Position numbers and translations under genes: made by a program. A model generated the notes under the pieces. The model was not told the DNA's origin, made no database searches, and saw only the letters and a list, made by a program, of their open reading frames with translations. Positions 50,657 to 63,903 of a stretch of DNA of 64,000 bases are shown in pieces. The DNA comes from Epiperipatus broadwayi (lineage: Eukaryota; Onychophora; Udeonychophora; Euonychophora; Peripatidae), in the NCBI GenBank assembly GCA_028023455.1, contig JAQFVV010000560.1, positions 172,501 to 236,500 on the forward strand, read 5' to 3'. Each line of letters opens with the position of its first letter. Position 1 is the stretch's first letter.

Positions 50657-53600
50657 AGTACCCTTTTGTTTTGGTTAGAATGGATTATTTCTAATAATTT
50701 ACTGAAAATTTTTAAATTTTGAAGTTGGATAAGGAATGATGTATGTTGTGTGTTAATAATCTTTGAATAATTTAGTTAAGGCAAGTAAAATAATTGATGT
50801 ATAGTGTTGGGTTGGTATTTGTAAGAAAACAGTTAACTAAAAATCATTATAAGATTATATGGTTGGGAGTATTGGCCATAATAAATACTGCTTTAATAAG
50901 TCTTATAAATAATAATTAGGGTAAATTTTAAAAGTAATGCTTTAAAGTTAAACGAATATATTTAGTAATAATAATTGTATTTAATGGCTATATTTTTAAA
51001 ATCATTCGATTAAAAAATAATAATGTGGAAGAAAAGTGTAATTTTTTGGTTTTATAATATTAAAATAATTATTTTAAAATTGTGCTATAATAGTGATTAT
51101 GTAACATTTTATAAATTAAATTATTATTTTAGTTTTTAAATTATTAGCACCTAATTTAGTTTTGTAAATCACGTGACACACACCTGTGTTTGAAAATTGA
51201 ATAATATTATCTGTTATAAATGTTAAATTGGATTTTAAAAGCGAATATAATAAATAAAATCAGATTTATGTTTTTTGTTGAAAATAAATACGTTAAGTTC
51301 ATAATAAAGGTAGAAATGGGAATAAATATTGAAATGTGATTTTTAAAAATTATTTTAGAGTCTATAGTAAGTGAAAATAAAATGTGAAAATTAAGTAAAA
51401 ATTGAATAATATAATAAAAAATAAATATTTAATAAATTATTATTAACTTTAACTTTAAAACAATGTTCATGGTCCCGGATAATTTGAGGCCAGGATTGTT
51501 TAACGGACCAAGAGCTGTTTACATTTTGGCAGACGATTATTGAGTTGTTATCTCATTCTACTGATGTACTATTATAACATCGTTAATATTTTTTACAATT
51601 TCGGTAAAGTATTTAGTAGTGTAATAATCCATTTTATTTAAATTCAATTTTTGTAAAAGTACAGTAGTCTATTATTATAAGCTCGTGGGATATAGAAATG
51701 TTTTGCTTCAAAATTAAATTATTCCTTACTTTGCCAACCTGCTTTGTTCAATTTGTCAGCAACTTAAACATGAAGAAGTCATCACTAAATATAAAAAATT
51801 TAATGGAGGTATTCAAGTATTATTATCGTATAAAGTATATAATTTTGCCTATGTTGATAAGTCATATTGATTTACGACTAATTTTCATAAAAATAATTTC
51901 ACGGAATATATATATAAAAAAAACATTTTCATTAAAAGATATAAAGTTGAATGAGATAATATATTTTATAAAGAAAATTTATTTAAAACACAATGGAAAA
52001 ATACTTTTAAAGGAAAAAAAACTTTTAAATATGACCGAACAATTATTTTAGAACGTGGAGATATTTCTTTCCGAAGAAATATTGGAAATATTTTAAAATT
52101 GAATTTTTCCTAGAAAATATGAGATCATTTGCAAGTATGTGACTTATATCATATTTAAAAAAATATTACAAGTCAGTCATTAAGGTATGCGGGACATACA
52201 AAAGTTTATTTAAATTATTTGGGAAAATAATTTAAGTTATTTGAAAGTATTAGGAGAAGTATTGGTTGTATCAGAAGATATTAAACCGCAGTAAATATGG
52301 AAAAGTTACAAGAATTTGGAAAATTATCTTGACGAAGAGTATTTAAAATTAGATATTTACCTAACAATACATGTTAAAGATTTTTTAAAGTTTTGGAGAT
52401 AAGAAAAATATTAATTATATTAGTGTAAGTCTTATAGAATAAAAGTAAACGTACCGTATTTAACTAGAACTGTCAGTTTGGATTATATATTACAACGTTA
52501 AGAACCGGAGCAAGCGTGATTATTGACGTCAAAAGTGTGTATTAATGTTTTTTACCAGTAGAAAAGATACTTCCTGTAATGAACTTATTATCAAGAAAAG
52601 AACATTCCATCGTAAGAAATTCTAATAAAATTATTGTAAATATGGTTTTAGAATTAATTTTTACTAACACAATTATAGTAATATTTATTCATAGTATAAA
52701 GATAGCGTAGAAACAGAAAACATTAAATTATTTACTTACTTAGTAATTAAAATTTATTGTAAAAAAAATGTTTATTTAGATCGTACTCCAGATGACATCA
52801 CTAAGTAATTGCCAACTGAAATTACTTATGGTAATAATGTAAATTATTAATAGTTTAAAATGTGTTTGTTATTTTGTACGGATGGATGCGTATATAAAAC
52901 ATACACCTACACATAATATATCATTTTGTTTAGTTATTTAAGAATATGTATAATCTTAATGATATCGTAAAGATATTTAAACATAAAAGAAATATAAGTA
53001 TATGATTCTATTAAAACTGAATTGGATGTTTTGTTGAATAATTTAAAATGTTAAAAATATGACACTGATTCTGATTGTTTGTACTAAAGTTTGAGAACTA
53101 TTAAAGAATGAAATAATCTTGTCTTATTAGTTAGTTAGACTGTTATTCTAAAAATGAATTTATTTGTTATTATAGAAATGAGAAGATGAATTTAGCGATG
53201 TAAATTGGTGCATTTTAAATGCTAATATCTTAGTATTAGGTTATATAAGACCAGGATAATATTGTATGTAGGTTTTATTTATATGGGAAAAAGAATATAC
53301 TATATTGATGTTTATACAAGTATAGCTAACATAGCCCTATATCTTGTTTATATTCATGGCAGTGTTTATTTTTCTATGTGTTAAAGCTTAATGTGCCATA
53401 GTGCTGAATGAATAGTCTGGACATTATACTTGGTAGAATGGGTTATTAAACAAATAAGTTATACCTCAATTCATGTACACTGTGTCCATGATGGTTAGTT
53501 GATAAAAGGTTAAGTTGAAGTTATAGTTTACCTCATATGCCTACTAGTTTATGTGTTATTGAAATTTATTGGATTACATTGTAAAAGATGGTTGTTTTAA

Positions 53601-55250
53601 AATTGAAAATAATAAATAGGTTTGGAAATAGAGAATCGTTAAATTGGATAAGATAAGTTATGTTGCTTAGATTATAATAAGTGTAAAAAATTAGAAAAAC
53701 ATAATTTCATCAGTGAAAGAATCATAAAACTTTTATAGTTAAAATGATTTTTTTTTTTTTTTTAGAAAATAAATAGTTGACAATTTAAAAGAATTTATAA
53801 TGATATCACTTAATTATTAAGAATTTTTAAAAAGATATACTTATAATGCATATTTTTATTTGTGATTAAATGTAATAAACTGAATCGTGTTGAATGAATG
53901 AAAATAGTCATAAGTTTTACCAAAATAATTTTATAACAACACACTAATCCATGATATTTAAAGTTTAAAGTAATAATTAGTAAGTAGCTTAGTTTGATGG
54001 TATGCTATGAATTAAGGTTGTTCACATAAATATTGAAAAATGACTATATAGAATGATAAATAACTTTAAAAACTGAATAACAAGGATAAGTACATAATAA
54101 AAGTATTATCTATATTTTTTTAAAACCTATAAAGTAATAATATCGAATAATTGTAATAAAAGTTATATAGTGATAATTTTAAAAATAAGAAATATTTTAT
54201 GTAAAAGATGTTCTGTATCTTATGTTTTAAGTCATTTGATTTGTCTTGAAAAAATACCTGAATACGAATAAATAGAATTCTATCAAAATGTAAATAATGT
54301 AAATAATTTTATTGTTAAGTTTGTTAATAAAATTGTTAAATTGTTTTATAAGTCTTGGTGTTGACTCAATTTCTTCACATCGCAATTACATAATCACAGA
54401 TAATTATAATGAAGACATAATATTTGCACATCATAAATAAAATTTTATTTAGGAGTTATATTGTATTGATATATTTTATTTAAGAAGTTTTGCTTATGAT
54501 ATTATTATGATGGTCATGGAATAATCACCAAAGATTTACATTAAATTATCTTAGTAATGATTGCCACATATTCTCAGATTATAATATCATACTAAATATA
54601 TTTATTTAAGATGCCATATGGATAATAGAGAATTATATTACAATTTTATTATGAGATATACAAGAATAACATTATAAATAAAAAGATAGGAGAGTGAATT
54701 ATAGATTAAAGATTAGTATTACTATTTGTTATTATTAATATTATTAAATTGTAGTTAGGAATTATATTAAATCCCTTATCATACTTGATTACAAAAGTTA
54801 TAATTAATTTATCATTATTTTAAGAGAACCTGAGATAATTTGAGTTAAATTAGTTTTGAGAAAGATATTTAAATTAATTTTCTAAAGGTAATTTACTTAA
54901 TTAGTTTTGATTAAAGACGTAGGAGTACTATAAATGTGGTATTTAAGTAATAGAAATAAGGATAGTATTCTTATCCCATTAAGGTGATATCCAGTGGGAG
55001 ATTGCCTTAATGTATTCGCTCTGCCACTTGTAAACTCACTTCATAGTCTCATGATTTGATTAGATATTCATTTATTTCATTTTATAAACCAGAACTATAT
55101 TATTATTTATTAAATTAAGTTAATTTAATCATTGATATTCTTAAAAATATAGTTATTATTAATTTAGATACATTTTAGATAAACATAGTTATTTATCTGA
55201 GCTAGATCAAGTGATTATAATTATATATTTTCCGGGTAGTGAGAGTACAA
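50657..55250. other. AT-rich stretch without recognised genes
   Basis: The longest featureless stretch in the window. The largest frame (51698-52051, plus) encodes a Lys/Ile/Leu/Phe-rich sequence that looks like chance translation of AT-rich DNA. A GC-richer patch (about 51465-51535) has no convincing frame. No repeat with the rest of the window was noticed. Confidence 0.5.
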
Positions 55251-55284
55251 TCAATATATATATATATATATATATAATTTTGCA

Positions 55285-57487
55285 AAAAAATAAAACCTCA
55301 ATCATTTCCTAGTAAATAATTTAGAATAAAGTAAATTTCCACCTTCATCTCAATCAAACTCTCTTAGCTATAAATATTTGCACTTTCAAAATGGATTCTT
55401 TAATAGACTCTTATGATTAGCAAACTCTATTGTATAGTTTAATATTATCCACTGATATGATATGACTTCTTTTACATCTTCTAGAATAAAAAAATAATCC
55501 TTTCTTATAATGCCAAATAAAAATCTCAGGGTTTTCTTTCTGGTATTTTATCAAATAAAATAATGGTATAGTGTTGCACGGCAAATGACTGACATTCTAG
55601 CAGGCTTTAGAAGCATACACTTTTTAATGGGCTAATGCATCTGATTAATATAATAATAATCAAGTATTTTACAAAGGAAAATGCTTACTTTATTCAACAA
55701 ATATCTAATAAAAAATCATGTAAATAACTTCAGAATACTTATAGACTTTTACCTAGAATGACATTCAAGTAAAAGAAGGAAAGGGGTACATTTCATTTCC
55801 CTCTTTTATCCTAAACAACACAGATAAAATACTTCATTTACAATATTTTAACTCTGATATTAGGTTAATAATGTGCAATCTGAATTATATATGGATACAT
55901 CCCTTGCAATAATTAAATGATCAGCTGTCAATTTTAAAATTTTAATTAAAACAAATTGATATCATTTTTTAATTATTAGTAATCTTTGCATCATGAAAAT
56001 AATAATTATCTGATTTTAAAAAATATATACATTTCTTTTTTCATTTTGTGGGTCTGTGGTACCAAAGAGAAGAATTTCACAAAGAAAAATACTCAAAAAC
56101 CAAATTTTAATAAATTTTAAAAATATATTTATTACATCTAAACATTAACAAAAAACAATTATGTGCAAAGTGCACTAATACAGTTACAGTTTGGACATCA
56201 TAGCTAGTGGACCGTTTTTATAGTTAATTCTAAGGATTTTATAAATTAAATTAACTTAATGTCAAGACTATTGTTTGATGGCTGTCTAATTTCAAAATTG
56301 CACAATAAAATTTATGACCATAAATGATTATGATTCCTTATTAAATATTTATTTGAAATCACAATTTCTTCTAACTAAACCAAGGTATTAAACAAACATT
56401 AATAAAATTAAAAATAATATTTATAATTGGTGACTAGATTGCACAATAAGCTAATTAACATTTTCCATATATTTTATATCCTAACGCACTTATAATATCT
56501 CAATATTAAAATACTTTAACAAAATTATGAAAATTAACTTCAATATAATTTAATGCTGCTTCTAAATTAGCTGGCTAATATATGATGATGATAACTGTCA
56601 TCATTACATTACAACTGATTATTGCCTTACCCTATGTTAATCTTAAGACTAAATGGTAAATAAAAAGCATTCCTCAGAAGTAACAAATATATTGATAAAC
56701 TTATTTAATGGCCACATAATACTATTAAATTTAAAAATTTATGAAACTTACAAAACCCCTCGGCGAATTTCTTCTTATGATGTATATAAATAGCATTGTG
56801 TCTATGTATTCCCATCATGCTATGCTTTAAATTGAGGAATTAAATTATTTAATCTTGTGGATTTACTTGTATAATTTTGGCAAAGCACAGTAGCACAATA
56901 CGGATATTATTATGACCAACCAAAGCACTGAAAATTACTACCTCAATAACTAGCTATCATTGCCATACCTTTTATAAACACAATAGTCTACACCTTCTGT
57001 GCTAGACAATCTAGTCTTATAAATAACACATGAGGGACGCAATCAATAAATATGCTCCTTATAGCAAGACAACCTGACTATAATAAATGTAACTATCATG
57101 CTTATTTCTCAAGCATAACTGTAGGTGAAGACGCAATCCTACCACCTAGAAAAAAGGAAAACACACCAAAGACAAATGATTTGCTCCATGGAATCTCACT
57201 AAATATGCTATATAAAATATTTTGGAACAATGTGTTCTCATGGCAAAGACATATAATAATAATGGGATATCATTTCCATCCTATATACTTCATAAATAGT
57301 ATACTTTCTGATAAATCAAGAGCTATAAAGCATAACTATTAATCACAATGGCAAGATACAAATTTATCCCTAATAATAAAGATTAATAGCTTGTATCAAC
57401 ATTCAAATCTACACATTAAATAATATGCGAAATCTACAGGAAAATATAAGTCAAAATGACTATAAAAACATTATAATAGCATAGTAA
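55285..57487. repeat. Dispersed ~2.2-kb repeat block (copy 2)
   Basis: Colinear with 32140-34711. It lacks the 84-bp triplet and its TA runs. It begins just after a short TA run (55254-55276) and is interrupted at AATAGCATAGTA (57476-57487), where LTR sequence begins; copy 1 has AATAGCAGAGTA at the same point and then goes on with different sequence. Confidence 0.8.
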
Positions 57488-58752
57488 ATATTTGCATAAG
57501 TTAAGGAATACACACACGAACAATGAGAATAATAAATATTTATGAAATTAAGTGGACAGATTGATGCAATATATATTATCAATTAAATGGTTAATGAAAT
57601 AAATCTGTTCTCAGACAAATTCAAAATCTAATTTTTGCTACAAATGATATTAAGAAAATTATTAAAATTTTTGATAAACACACCTTAATGATTATTTGTC
57701 CTAAATTGTAAAGAATAGAAAATGTTAAATTAAACCTTTCACTAACATATTTCAAATTACATGTGTGTAATAAAATCTCTACACACTTTATTGTAAACTC
57801 CTCGAGACAATTTCAGATGGTAAAGTAAGATACCTTGACATATAACTAAAGCATAAAATATATAACTATTATATTACCGTTTTTAAAAACAAAAATAAAA
57901 ATTACAATAATAATGATGATAAATTCAGTTCATTAGTAAAGCTTTTTCAACAATAGGCACGTAATTTATGGTGCGAGAACTTACGTTGTTAGGTACAGAA
58001 TAATATTGATGCATTAGTATTTTTCAAACCAATATATTATTTATTTATTCATTTGTTTTTATTTTTTAAAGAAACAACAAAGCAGCTACAACTTCACTAT
58101 GATAGTAGACAAGCACCCAAATATGATATACTACTTTACATGAACATGTATGGATCCATTATATGACACAATTTAATATTAACTAGCTAGTTTTTTTAAG
58201 ATATGACAATTATGTACAATTATTATTAACTGTACATTTTTAGTAGTTATCAGCAGTTTCACTGAAAAATATATTAACAGTTTTTTTTTTCCTCTCTTTC
58301 TGGAGAAGCAAATAATAAAAAGACATTGCCACCATAAAATAAAATGATATACCATTTTTCATTAATATTTTTTTAACTTTCAGAAATCAGTATTCAATTT
58401 ATCTATGTTTTTTAATCATTTAGACATTTGATGTTTTTTTTTTTTTTTTAAAGTTACAAATTAAGACCAAAACATTTATTTAAATAATTTTAGTTTTGAA
58501 CAGTCTTAACATTTTTTTAACTTGGTCATAAACTTACTAGCACTAAGACTGTTATTTATTAGCATAAAATAATTGTTTATCATTGTCCATATGATCTCAG
58601 TTAAGATTACCACTTTCATTCATTGACAAATTTAAAGTTAAATGTTAAAACAAATGCAAATAATACAAGTTACACTGTTTTTTTCCTTCTTATTAGGTTA
58701 ACCTCCGTGATGAAACTAAAAAAACTTTCAATCAGTTCCCTGTTCTTTTCTT

Positions 58753-58791
<39 letters not shown>

Positions 58792-58798
58792 AGATATT

Positions 58799-58834
<36 letters not shown>

Positions 58835-59616
58835 AATATCTTGCATCATCATTCTGTGTTTCAATTTCATGGTCAACAATAAATCAAATACTTCACAGGA
58901 ATAAAGCTTTTTTTTTTTTAAAAAAAAAGTAATAATAGTAAACAGAAAATATGTATAATAATTTACTGATTTTCATATGTGGATTTTTGTTTCTACCAGA
59001 AGTTTAGATTAATAAATATTTTATTTGTCAAGTTTTATTATATATTTTACTTTTAAAAGTTAATAAATAAATTAAAAAGTCAACATTCACATCCATGCAT
59101 GCACACACACACCTAAGAGTGTGAAACTAATTATTGCAAGTTTCTTTTAATAATCCACTTCAACTGTAAGTAAGTAAATGCTATGAATTATTTTAAGAAT
59201 TAACTGAAGTATAAATTATGAAGGTGATTAAATGAAATAATTTAACTCATTAGCAATTTAGTAACCCAATAAGTTTTCAACACTAAAAATTAAAATATTC
59301 ATTCAGCCAGCTTTGTTTTTTGCTTTTAACTTTTATAAATTGTTTACATTATGAATGCTCACTTTATTAAGTATTAATTAAATATGAATAGCAGCTATAT
59401 ATTTTATCAATACCTTTTATTAGATAACTATTTAACTTTAAATATTGAAATATTGCTTATTAAGTGATAACATTTTATCTCCAGATTAAATAATATAATT
59501 TTACGTCTCTATTTATTTGTTTTAATTTATGTTTTATTTTCGTTTTATGGCCAAGTATTATATACTTCACTGTTAAAAATCCCTTAATAAAAGCAGGTGG
59601 CATATCACATGGTTAC

Positions 59617-59617
<1 letters not shown>
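57488..59617 (-). mobile_element. Second LTR copy (solo or truncated) of the Ty3/gypsy-type family
   Basis: Matches the LTR at 41035-43258 across its length; the minus-strand start TGTAACCATGTGATATGCC is at 59617. No gag or pol is attached. It has a TA hairpin at about 58756-58845 where the other copy has an A16 run (about 42448). The upstream neighbour is (TA)n. A solo LTR left by recombination is the usual explanation, but the other end lacks a CA terminus, so it may be truncated. Confidence 0.75.
58750..58848. repeat. (TA)n hairpin inside the LTR copy
   Basis: Two TA runs flank TGCAAGATATTGTTTATA and its reverse complement TATAAACAATATCTTGCA, giving a long hairpin. Confidence 0.9.
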
Positions 59618-59684
<67 letters not shown>

Positions 59685-59690
59685 TATTCA
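59617..59690. repeat. (TA)n microsatellite next to LTR end
   Basis: Two TA runs joined by a phase shift, starting right at the LTR boundary. Confidence 0.95.
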
Positions 59691-59899
59691 TAACCTTTTT
59701 TATTAACTTACATTTTATTTGTATTAAATATTTAATTATAAAGTGGCTAAGTTTAGTTTTAAATGACATAAATTGATTTATTTAAGGGAAATATTTTTTT
59801 AATATGTTCTATAAACAAAATTTAATAATAAATATGTGTATTGTGCAAAATAATGAAAGCTTATTTATTGATTTTAATGATATACCCTAACTACGATTG

Positions 59900-60175
59900 T
59901 TATAGTATGCTAAGCCACACGGAACTGCTGTTACCGACAATAAAAACGTACCTTCTGAGCAATTTTCCAAGGTAATGTACAATATCACATACATTAACCC
60001 ACACTGCACTGTGGTTAATGATGGTGAATCCAGAAACAATATCATAACAAGGGTAACTCACCATAGATATCAGTCCACAAGAGCTAAACCCAATTCCGAA
60101 ATTAGATCTATATTTTTCAGCAAAAAAATAAGCATGGTTTTCCCCAACCACTTTTTTCATCTTTCATTGCACTGA
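59900..60175 (+). pseudogene. Decayed PLE GIY-YIG fragment
   Basis: The frame at 59972-60175 reads VMYNITYINPHCTVVNDGES then NNIITRVTHHRYQ. It aligns with VVYKITCPQRNCMATYYGET and TNIATRVAQHRYL of the PLE at 23.0 kb: V-x-Y-x-IT, a cysteine, G-E, then TRV-x2-HR. The YIG centre is lost and the first cysteine is Tyr, so it is a fossil. The sequence upstream to ~59900 may be the connector, but no RT is visible. Confidence 0.6.
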
Positions 60176-61249
60176 AAGACATGATGTCAAACACAACTTC
60201 AAATAGGCATGGTACATCAATAATGCAAATACCATCAATAATAAAGATTCCTGTATCACCCTTACAAAAGTAGATTGTGCAAATTAACTCATTTACAATT
60301 TATAATAAACACATGTCAACTTACGATTTCCTTAAATTACATAATTCACTCTAACTGTTGCTGCTATAATTATGACTATAAGTTAACAAGACTTAGAATA
60401 CTATATCAAAGAATAGAGCATATTATATTAAAAGTAATAAATAAGATTTTATGGTATACACAATGCATGTGTTACTAATTGAAATAAACAGGTTTATGAA
60501 TTAATATAGCTGGTCTTATCTGTAAATATACCTTTTACTGATCTAAAGAATTGTATAATCATGAATAAATAAAATAATTATTAATTATATCTCAACAATA
60601 TATTTTTGCATAGATGGAAATAGTATAAATAGGGAGCCTCAAAAAGTATTTTGTCATTGTTATTTTAGCCTTTTCTGAATCTCTGTTTTACTTATTATTA
60701 ATCAGAATCATATTTTGTTGCTGCTATTAAGTACCTCGATATTCTACTAGGAACTGAATAAATAAGAATATGCAACTAGATGCCATTAAGGAAGTTGAAT
60801 CTAGCATAGAATACTTAATTATCATGATGCCAAAAACTGTTTACTGAATTTTATTTATTGTTGAGTTAATTATTTTTTTTCATATACTAAATTGGGCCAA
60901 AACAGAGGCACTTCTCAATTGGGAAAATTTAATACCAAGGTTCTAATATTGAAATGTAAATCCTGATTGTTAGTAATAATTGAAAAGATTTTATGGAAAG
61001 ATTTTACTAACAATCTATATGAAATAGCTATTTTGTAATATTTTTACAACAATCTAAATACATAAATATAATTTTAATATTATAAAGAATCTATCTTTCT
61101 TCAGCTGTATCTTGAACATAAGTTAACATGTTTATATGCTTTATGAACATTTTTCATAAAATTTAAAACTATATATTAACACAAGCCAATAATAATATTT
61201 AGATGGATCAGAAATTTTTTTTTATAATTTCATGATACAATCAACTTTT
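60176..61249. other. AT-rich stretch without recognised genes
   Basis: No supported gene or repeat. Confidence 0.5.
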
Positions 61250-61342
61250 AAGCTATCAACAATCTCAACCTGTAGTCAAGGCAATCTCGTTTAATAATAA
61301 AAAGGTATAGCCTTGACTACCAGTTCAGATTGTTGATAGCTT
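61250..61342. repeat. 33-bp inverted repeat
   Basis: AAGCTATCAACAATCT...CTGTAGTCAAGGC at 61250-61282 is repeated in reverse at 61310-61342 with a few mismatches, around a ~27-base AT-rich loop. It could be a short foldback element or a structured RNA; no other support. Confidence 0.75.
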
Positions 61343-61899
61343 AAGGGTTTATTTTTATCATCTAAAGTTACAAAACAATTAAATCTTTGGGTAATTGGCT
61401 TTATTCTATTAGTAAATATATAACTTTATGTATTTACTTTAATAGTTTTTTATGCTTATACTTGATATTAATTAATGAATTTTATTGTATTAGATCTAAG
61501 ATAATATTTGTATGAATATTTTTAATTAGTAGATACACTAATCAAATTTTTCATTATAACATTGTTTTAGACTTAGGTATTATAATAGACTATATATTTA
61601 AATATTCATGATAAAAGAAAAGCATTTAATTAATTATTCATTAGAGATTATTAATTTAATAAATGATATTTATGTTGTGTTATTTCACTAATCCACTCTC
61701 ATACAGGCCAAGAACTGTTTTATATCGATTTTTAACATCATGTGAAATTATATAATCATAAATATATGATCAAAGATATATAAAAGATATGTATGATACC
61801 AAGATGCACAGTTCACTGTCAATAAGAACTCATTAGTTGGCTCAGATTATATTATCTTAGTCATAATATTATTATTGTTCATTAGGTGTTAAAAATGAA
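61343..61899. other. AT-rich stretch without recognised genes
   Basis: No supported gene or repeat. Confidence 0.5.
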
Positions 61900-62655
61900 T
61901 ACAAAACTGGTCATATCTTGCCTGAGAGTAGAGTAATAAAAATAACATTACATAAATATTTTTCATTAAATATATAATCTGTAATCGTAGGAATGACTAA
62001 TTAAAATTAATAATATAATTCCATGAAGTGTTTACATCAATGTTGTGGTAGTAGTAATTTATCAATTAAATTGCAATGAATTTCTATCTTTATAAACAGT
62101 GAACAATGATAAAGATACATGCAAGAGATCAGCTGATATATGATGGTATATCATAAAATGTGCATTATGAAGATTGTATGTTTTTTATCATTAGTCTTGG
62201 GTCATATGTTAATGATTACTACATTTTAAGAAGTGTTAAAAGTAAATAGAAAACCATCCTTATATTATAAATGAATGAAGTATAGAAAATAAAACTACAG
62301 AAATATTAATTAAATGGATAATCTCTAGTCCTATGAATAAATAATTAAAATTAATAATATTATTTCATGAAGATATGCTAAAGGTTTGAAGGTTTACACA
62401 TATTAATTAAACTGTAGTAAATGTCCATCTTAATATAGTGAAATATAATAAAGATATTTGTAACAATATAGTTTAGTCCAACAGATGAGTGCTGGTAAAG
62501 CAGGAAATTGCATCTTGTGGATTACACATTTTATGTACATGTCTTTAGTTTATGTCTATGATTACATCTTTCTACAAGCTTTTAAAAATAAATAGAAAGC
62601 AATTGTTACTTTGTAGGCGAATGGAATAGTGAAAATAACACTACAGTAATATTTA
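61900..62655. repeat. Degenerate ~350-bp tandem repeat
   Basis: Diverged units start near 61925, 62280 and 62625, each with a form of GAAAATAACACTACAGTAATATT followed by AATTAAAATTAATAATAT(A/T)ATT(C/T)CATGAAG in the first two. The last unit passes straight into the hammerhead satellite. Identity between units is low, so this is an old array. Confidence 0.6.
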
Positions 62656-63195
62656 CACGATCACATCTAATACTAGCACTTAATTGTTGTAAATAAATGC
62701 AAAACTCTCCATAAAGTAGTGTCACCCTGTGATAATCAGAGTAATCAATGGATGCCAGAAGGCTTGTGCATAAAATCCCTATCTAGTGCCTACTCATCCA
62801 ATATCCCCAGACTAGTTTCTGGCTTTTGGCCATCATCAGTGAGGAGCCTTGTATCTGAGAGCACTGCACCTAGATCTTAGGATCTAATGCAACCCTCTAG
62901 CAGCCACCTTTTAACTCTACTTTACTATAAAACTATGGGAATGAAATTGGAAAACACAAAAATATTTTCAATCTAAGCTCAATAGCTTAATCATAAGGGT
63001 CTGAACTCGGATTTATCACCCATGCATTTTGGTGTCTTTGGCTCTTAAACAACCATAGCCACCACTATCCTATTAGGCAGGATAGGTGTTAAACCAATAA
63101 TCATCACATGATCACATCTTATACTAGCACATAATTGTTGTAAACAAATGCAAAACCCTCCATACAGTAGTGCCACCATGTGCTAACCAGAGTAA
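62656..63195 (-). repeat. Hammerhead satellite, inverted arm
   Basis: One full 451-bp unit plus part of the next, in minus orientation: GATCACATCTAATACTAGC at 62659 recurs at 63110. The arm meets the plus-orientation arm head-on near 63196, at ...ACCAGAGTA/AGTAGGCACT.... It contains one hammerhead motif at 62796-62856. Confidence 0.85.
62796..62856 (-). ncRNA. Type I hammerhead ribozyme motif, copy 1
   Basis: On the minus strand: stem I 5' strand GGCTCCTCA, core CTGATGA, stem II TGGC/GCCA with loop CAAAA, core GAAA, then CTAGTC, then stem I 3' strand TGGGGATATTGGAT. All invariant core residues (C3 to A9, G12 to A14, U16.1, H17) fit the hammerhead consensus. Cleavage would follow GTC, between 62810 and 62809. 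Stem I pairs 6 bp next to the core, then one bulged C, then more pairs with two mismatches. Stem III is only A-U and C-G around a UA loop; CTAG is self-complementary, so dimeric cleavage is likely, as known for other very short stem III hammerheads. Confidence 0.75.
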
Positions 63196-63503
63196 GTAGG
63201 CACTATATAGGGATTTTATGCACAAGCCTTCTGGCATCCATTGATTACTTTGGTTAGCACAGAGTGGCACTACTGTATGGAGATTTTTGCATAGGATACT
63301 GGTGACTATGGTTGTTTAAGAGCCAAAGACACCAAAATGTATGGGTGCTGAATTGAGTTCAGACCCATATGACTATATAAGCTATTGAGCTTAGATTAAA
63401 AAAATTTTTGTGTTTTCATTCTCATAGTTTTGTAGTAAAGTAGAGTTAAAAGGTGGATGCTAGAGGGTTGTATTAGATCCTAAGATCTTGGTGCAGTGCT
63501 CTC

Positions 63504-63564
63504 AGATCCATGGCTCCTCACTGATGATGGCTAAAAGCCAGAAACTATTCTGGGGATTTTGGAT
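63504..63564 (+). ncRNA. Type I hammerhead ribozyme motif, copy 2
   Basis: Core CTGATGA at 63521, stem II TGGC/GCCA with loop TAAAA, GAAA, then CTATTC. The site triplet is TTC, which is still NUH, but the C15.2-G16.2 pair is lost, so this copy may be weak. Stem I: 6 bp next to the core, a bulged C, then seven of eight further pairs. The predicted cleavage is after 63550. Confidence 0.65.
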
Positions 63565-63842
63565 GAGTAGGCACTAGATAGGGATTTTATGCACAAGCCT
63601 TCTGGCATAACACCTATCCTTCCTAATAGGATAGTGGTGGTTATGGTTGTTTAAGAACCAAAGACACCAAAATGTATGGGTTCTCAATTGAGTTGAGACC
63701 ATTATGACTATATAAGCTATTGATCTTAGATTGAAAATATTTTTGTTTTCAATTTCATTCTCATAGTTTTGTAGTAAAGTAGAGTTAAAAGGTGGCTGCT
63801 AGAGAGTTGCATTAGATCCTAAGATCTAGGTGCAGTGCTCTC

Positions 63843-63903
63843 AGATCCAAGGCTCCTAACTGATGATGGCCAAAAGCCAGAAATTAGTCTGGGGATTTTG
63901 GAT
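63843..63903 (+). ncRNA. Type I hammerhead ribozyme motif, copy 3
   Basis: Core CTGATGA at 63860, stem II TGGC/GCCA with loop CAAAA, GAAA, then TTAGTC. Stem III pair 2 is U-G. One mismatch (A-G) sits at the second stem I pair; beyond the bulged C, eight pairs (ATCCAAGG with TTTTGGAT) are complete. The predicted cleavage is after 63889, 339 nt from that of copy 2, so a dimeric transcript would release a 339-nt unit. Confidence 0.7.

Noticed and set aside
51698-52051. 117-codon frame as a possible gene
   Set aside because: Composition is Lys/Ile/Leu/Phe/Asn-rich as expected from random AT-rich DNA, with no motif or splice signals that persuade.
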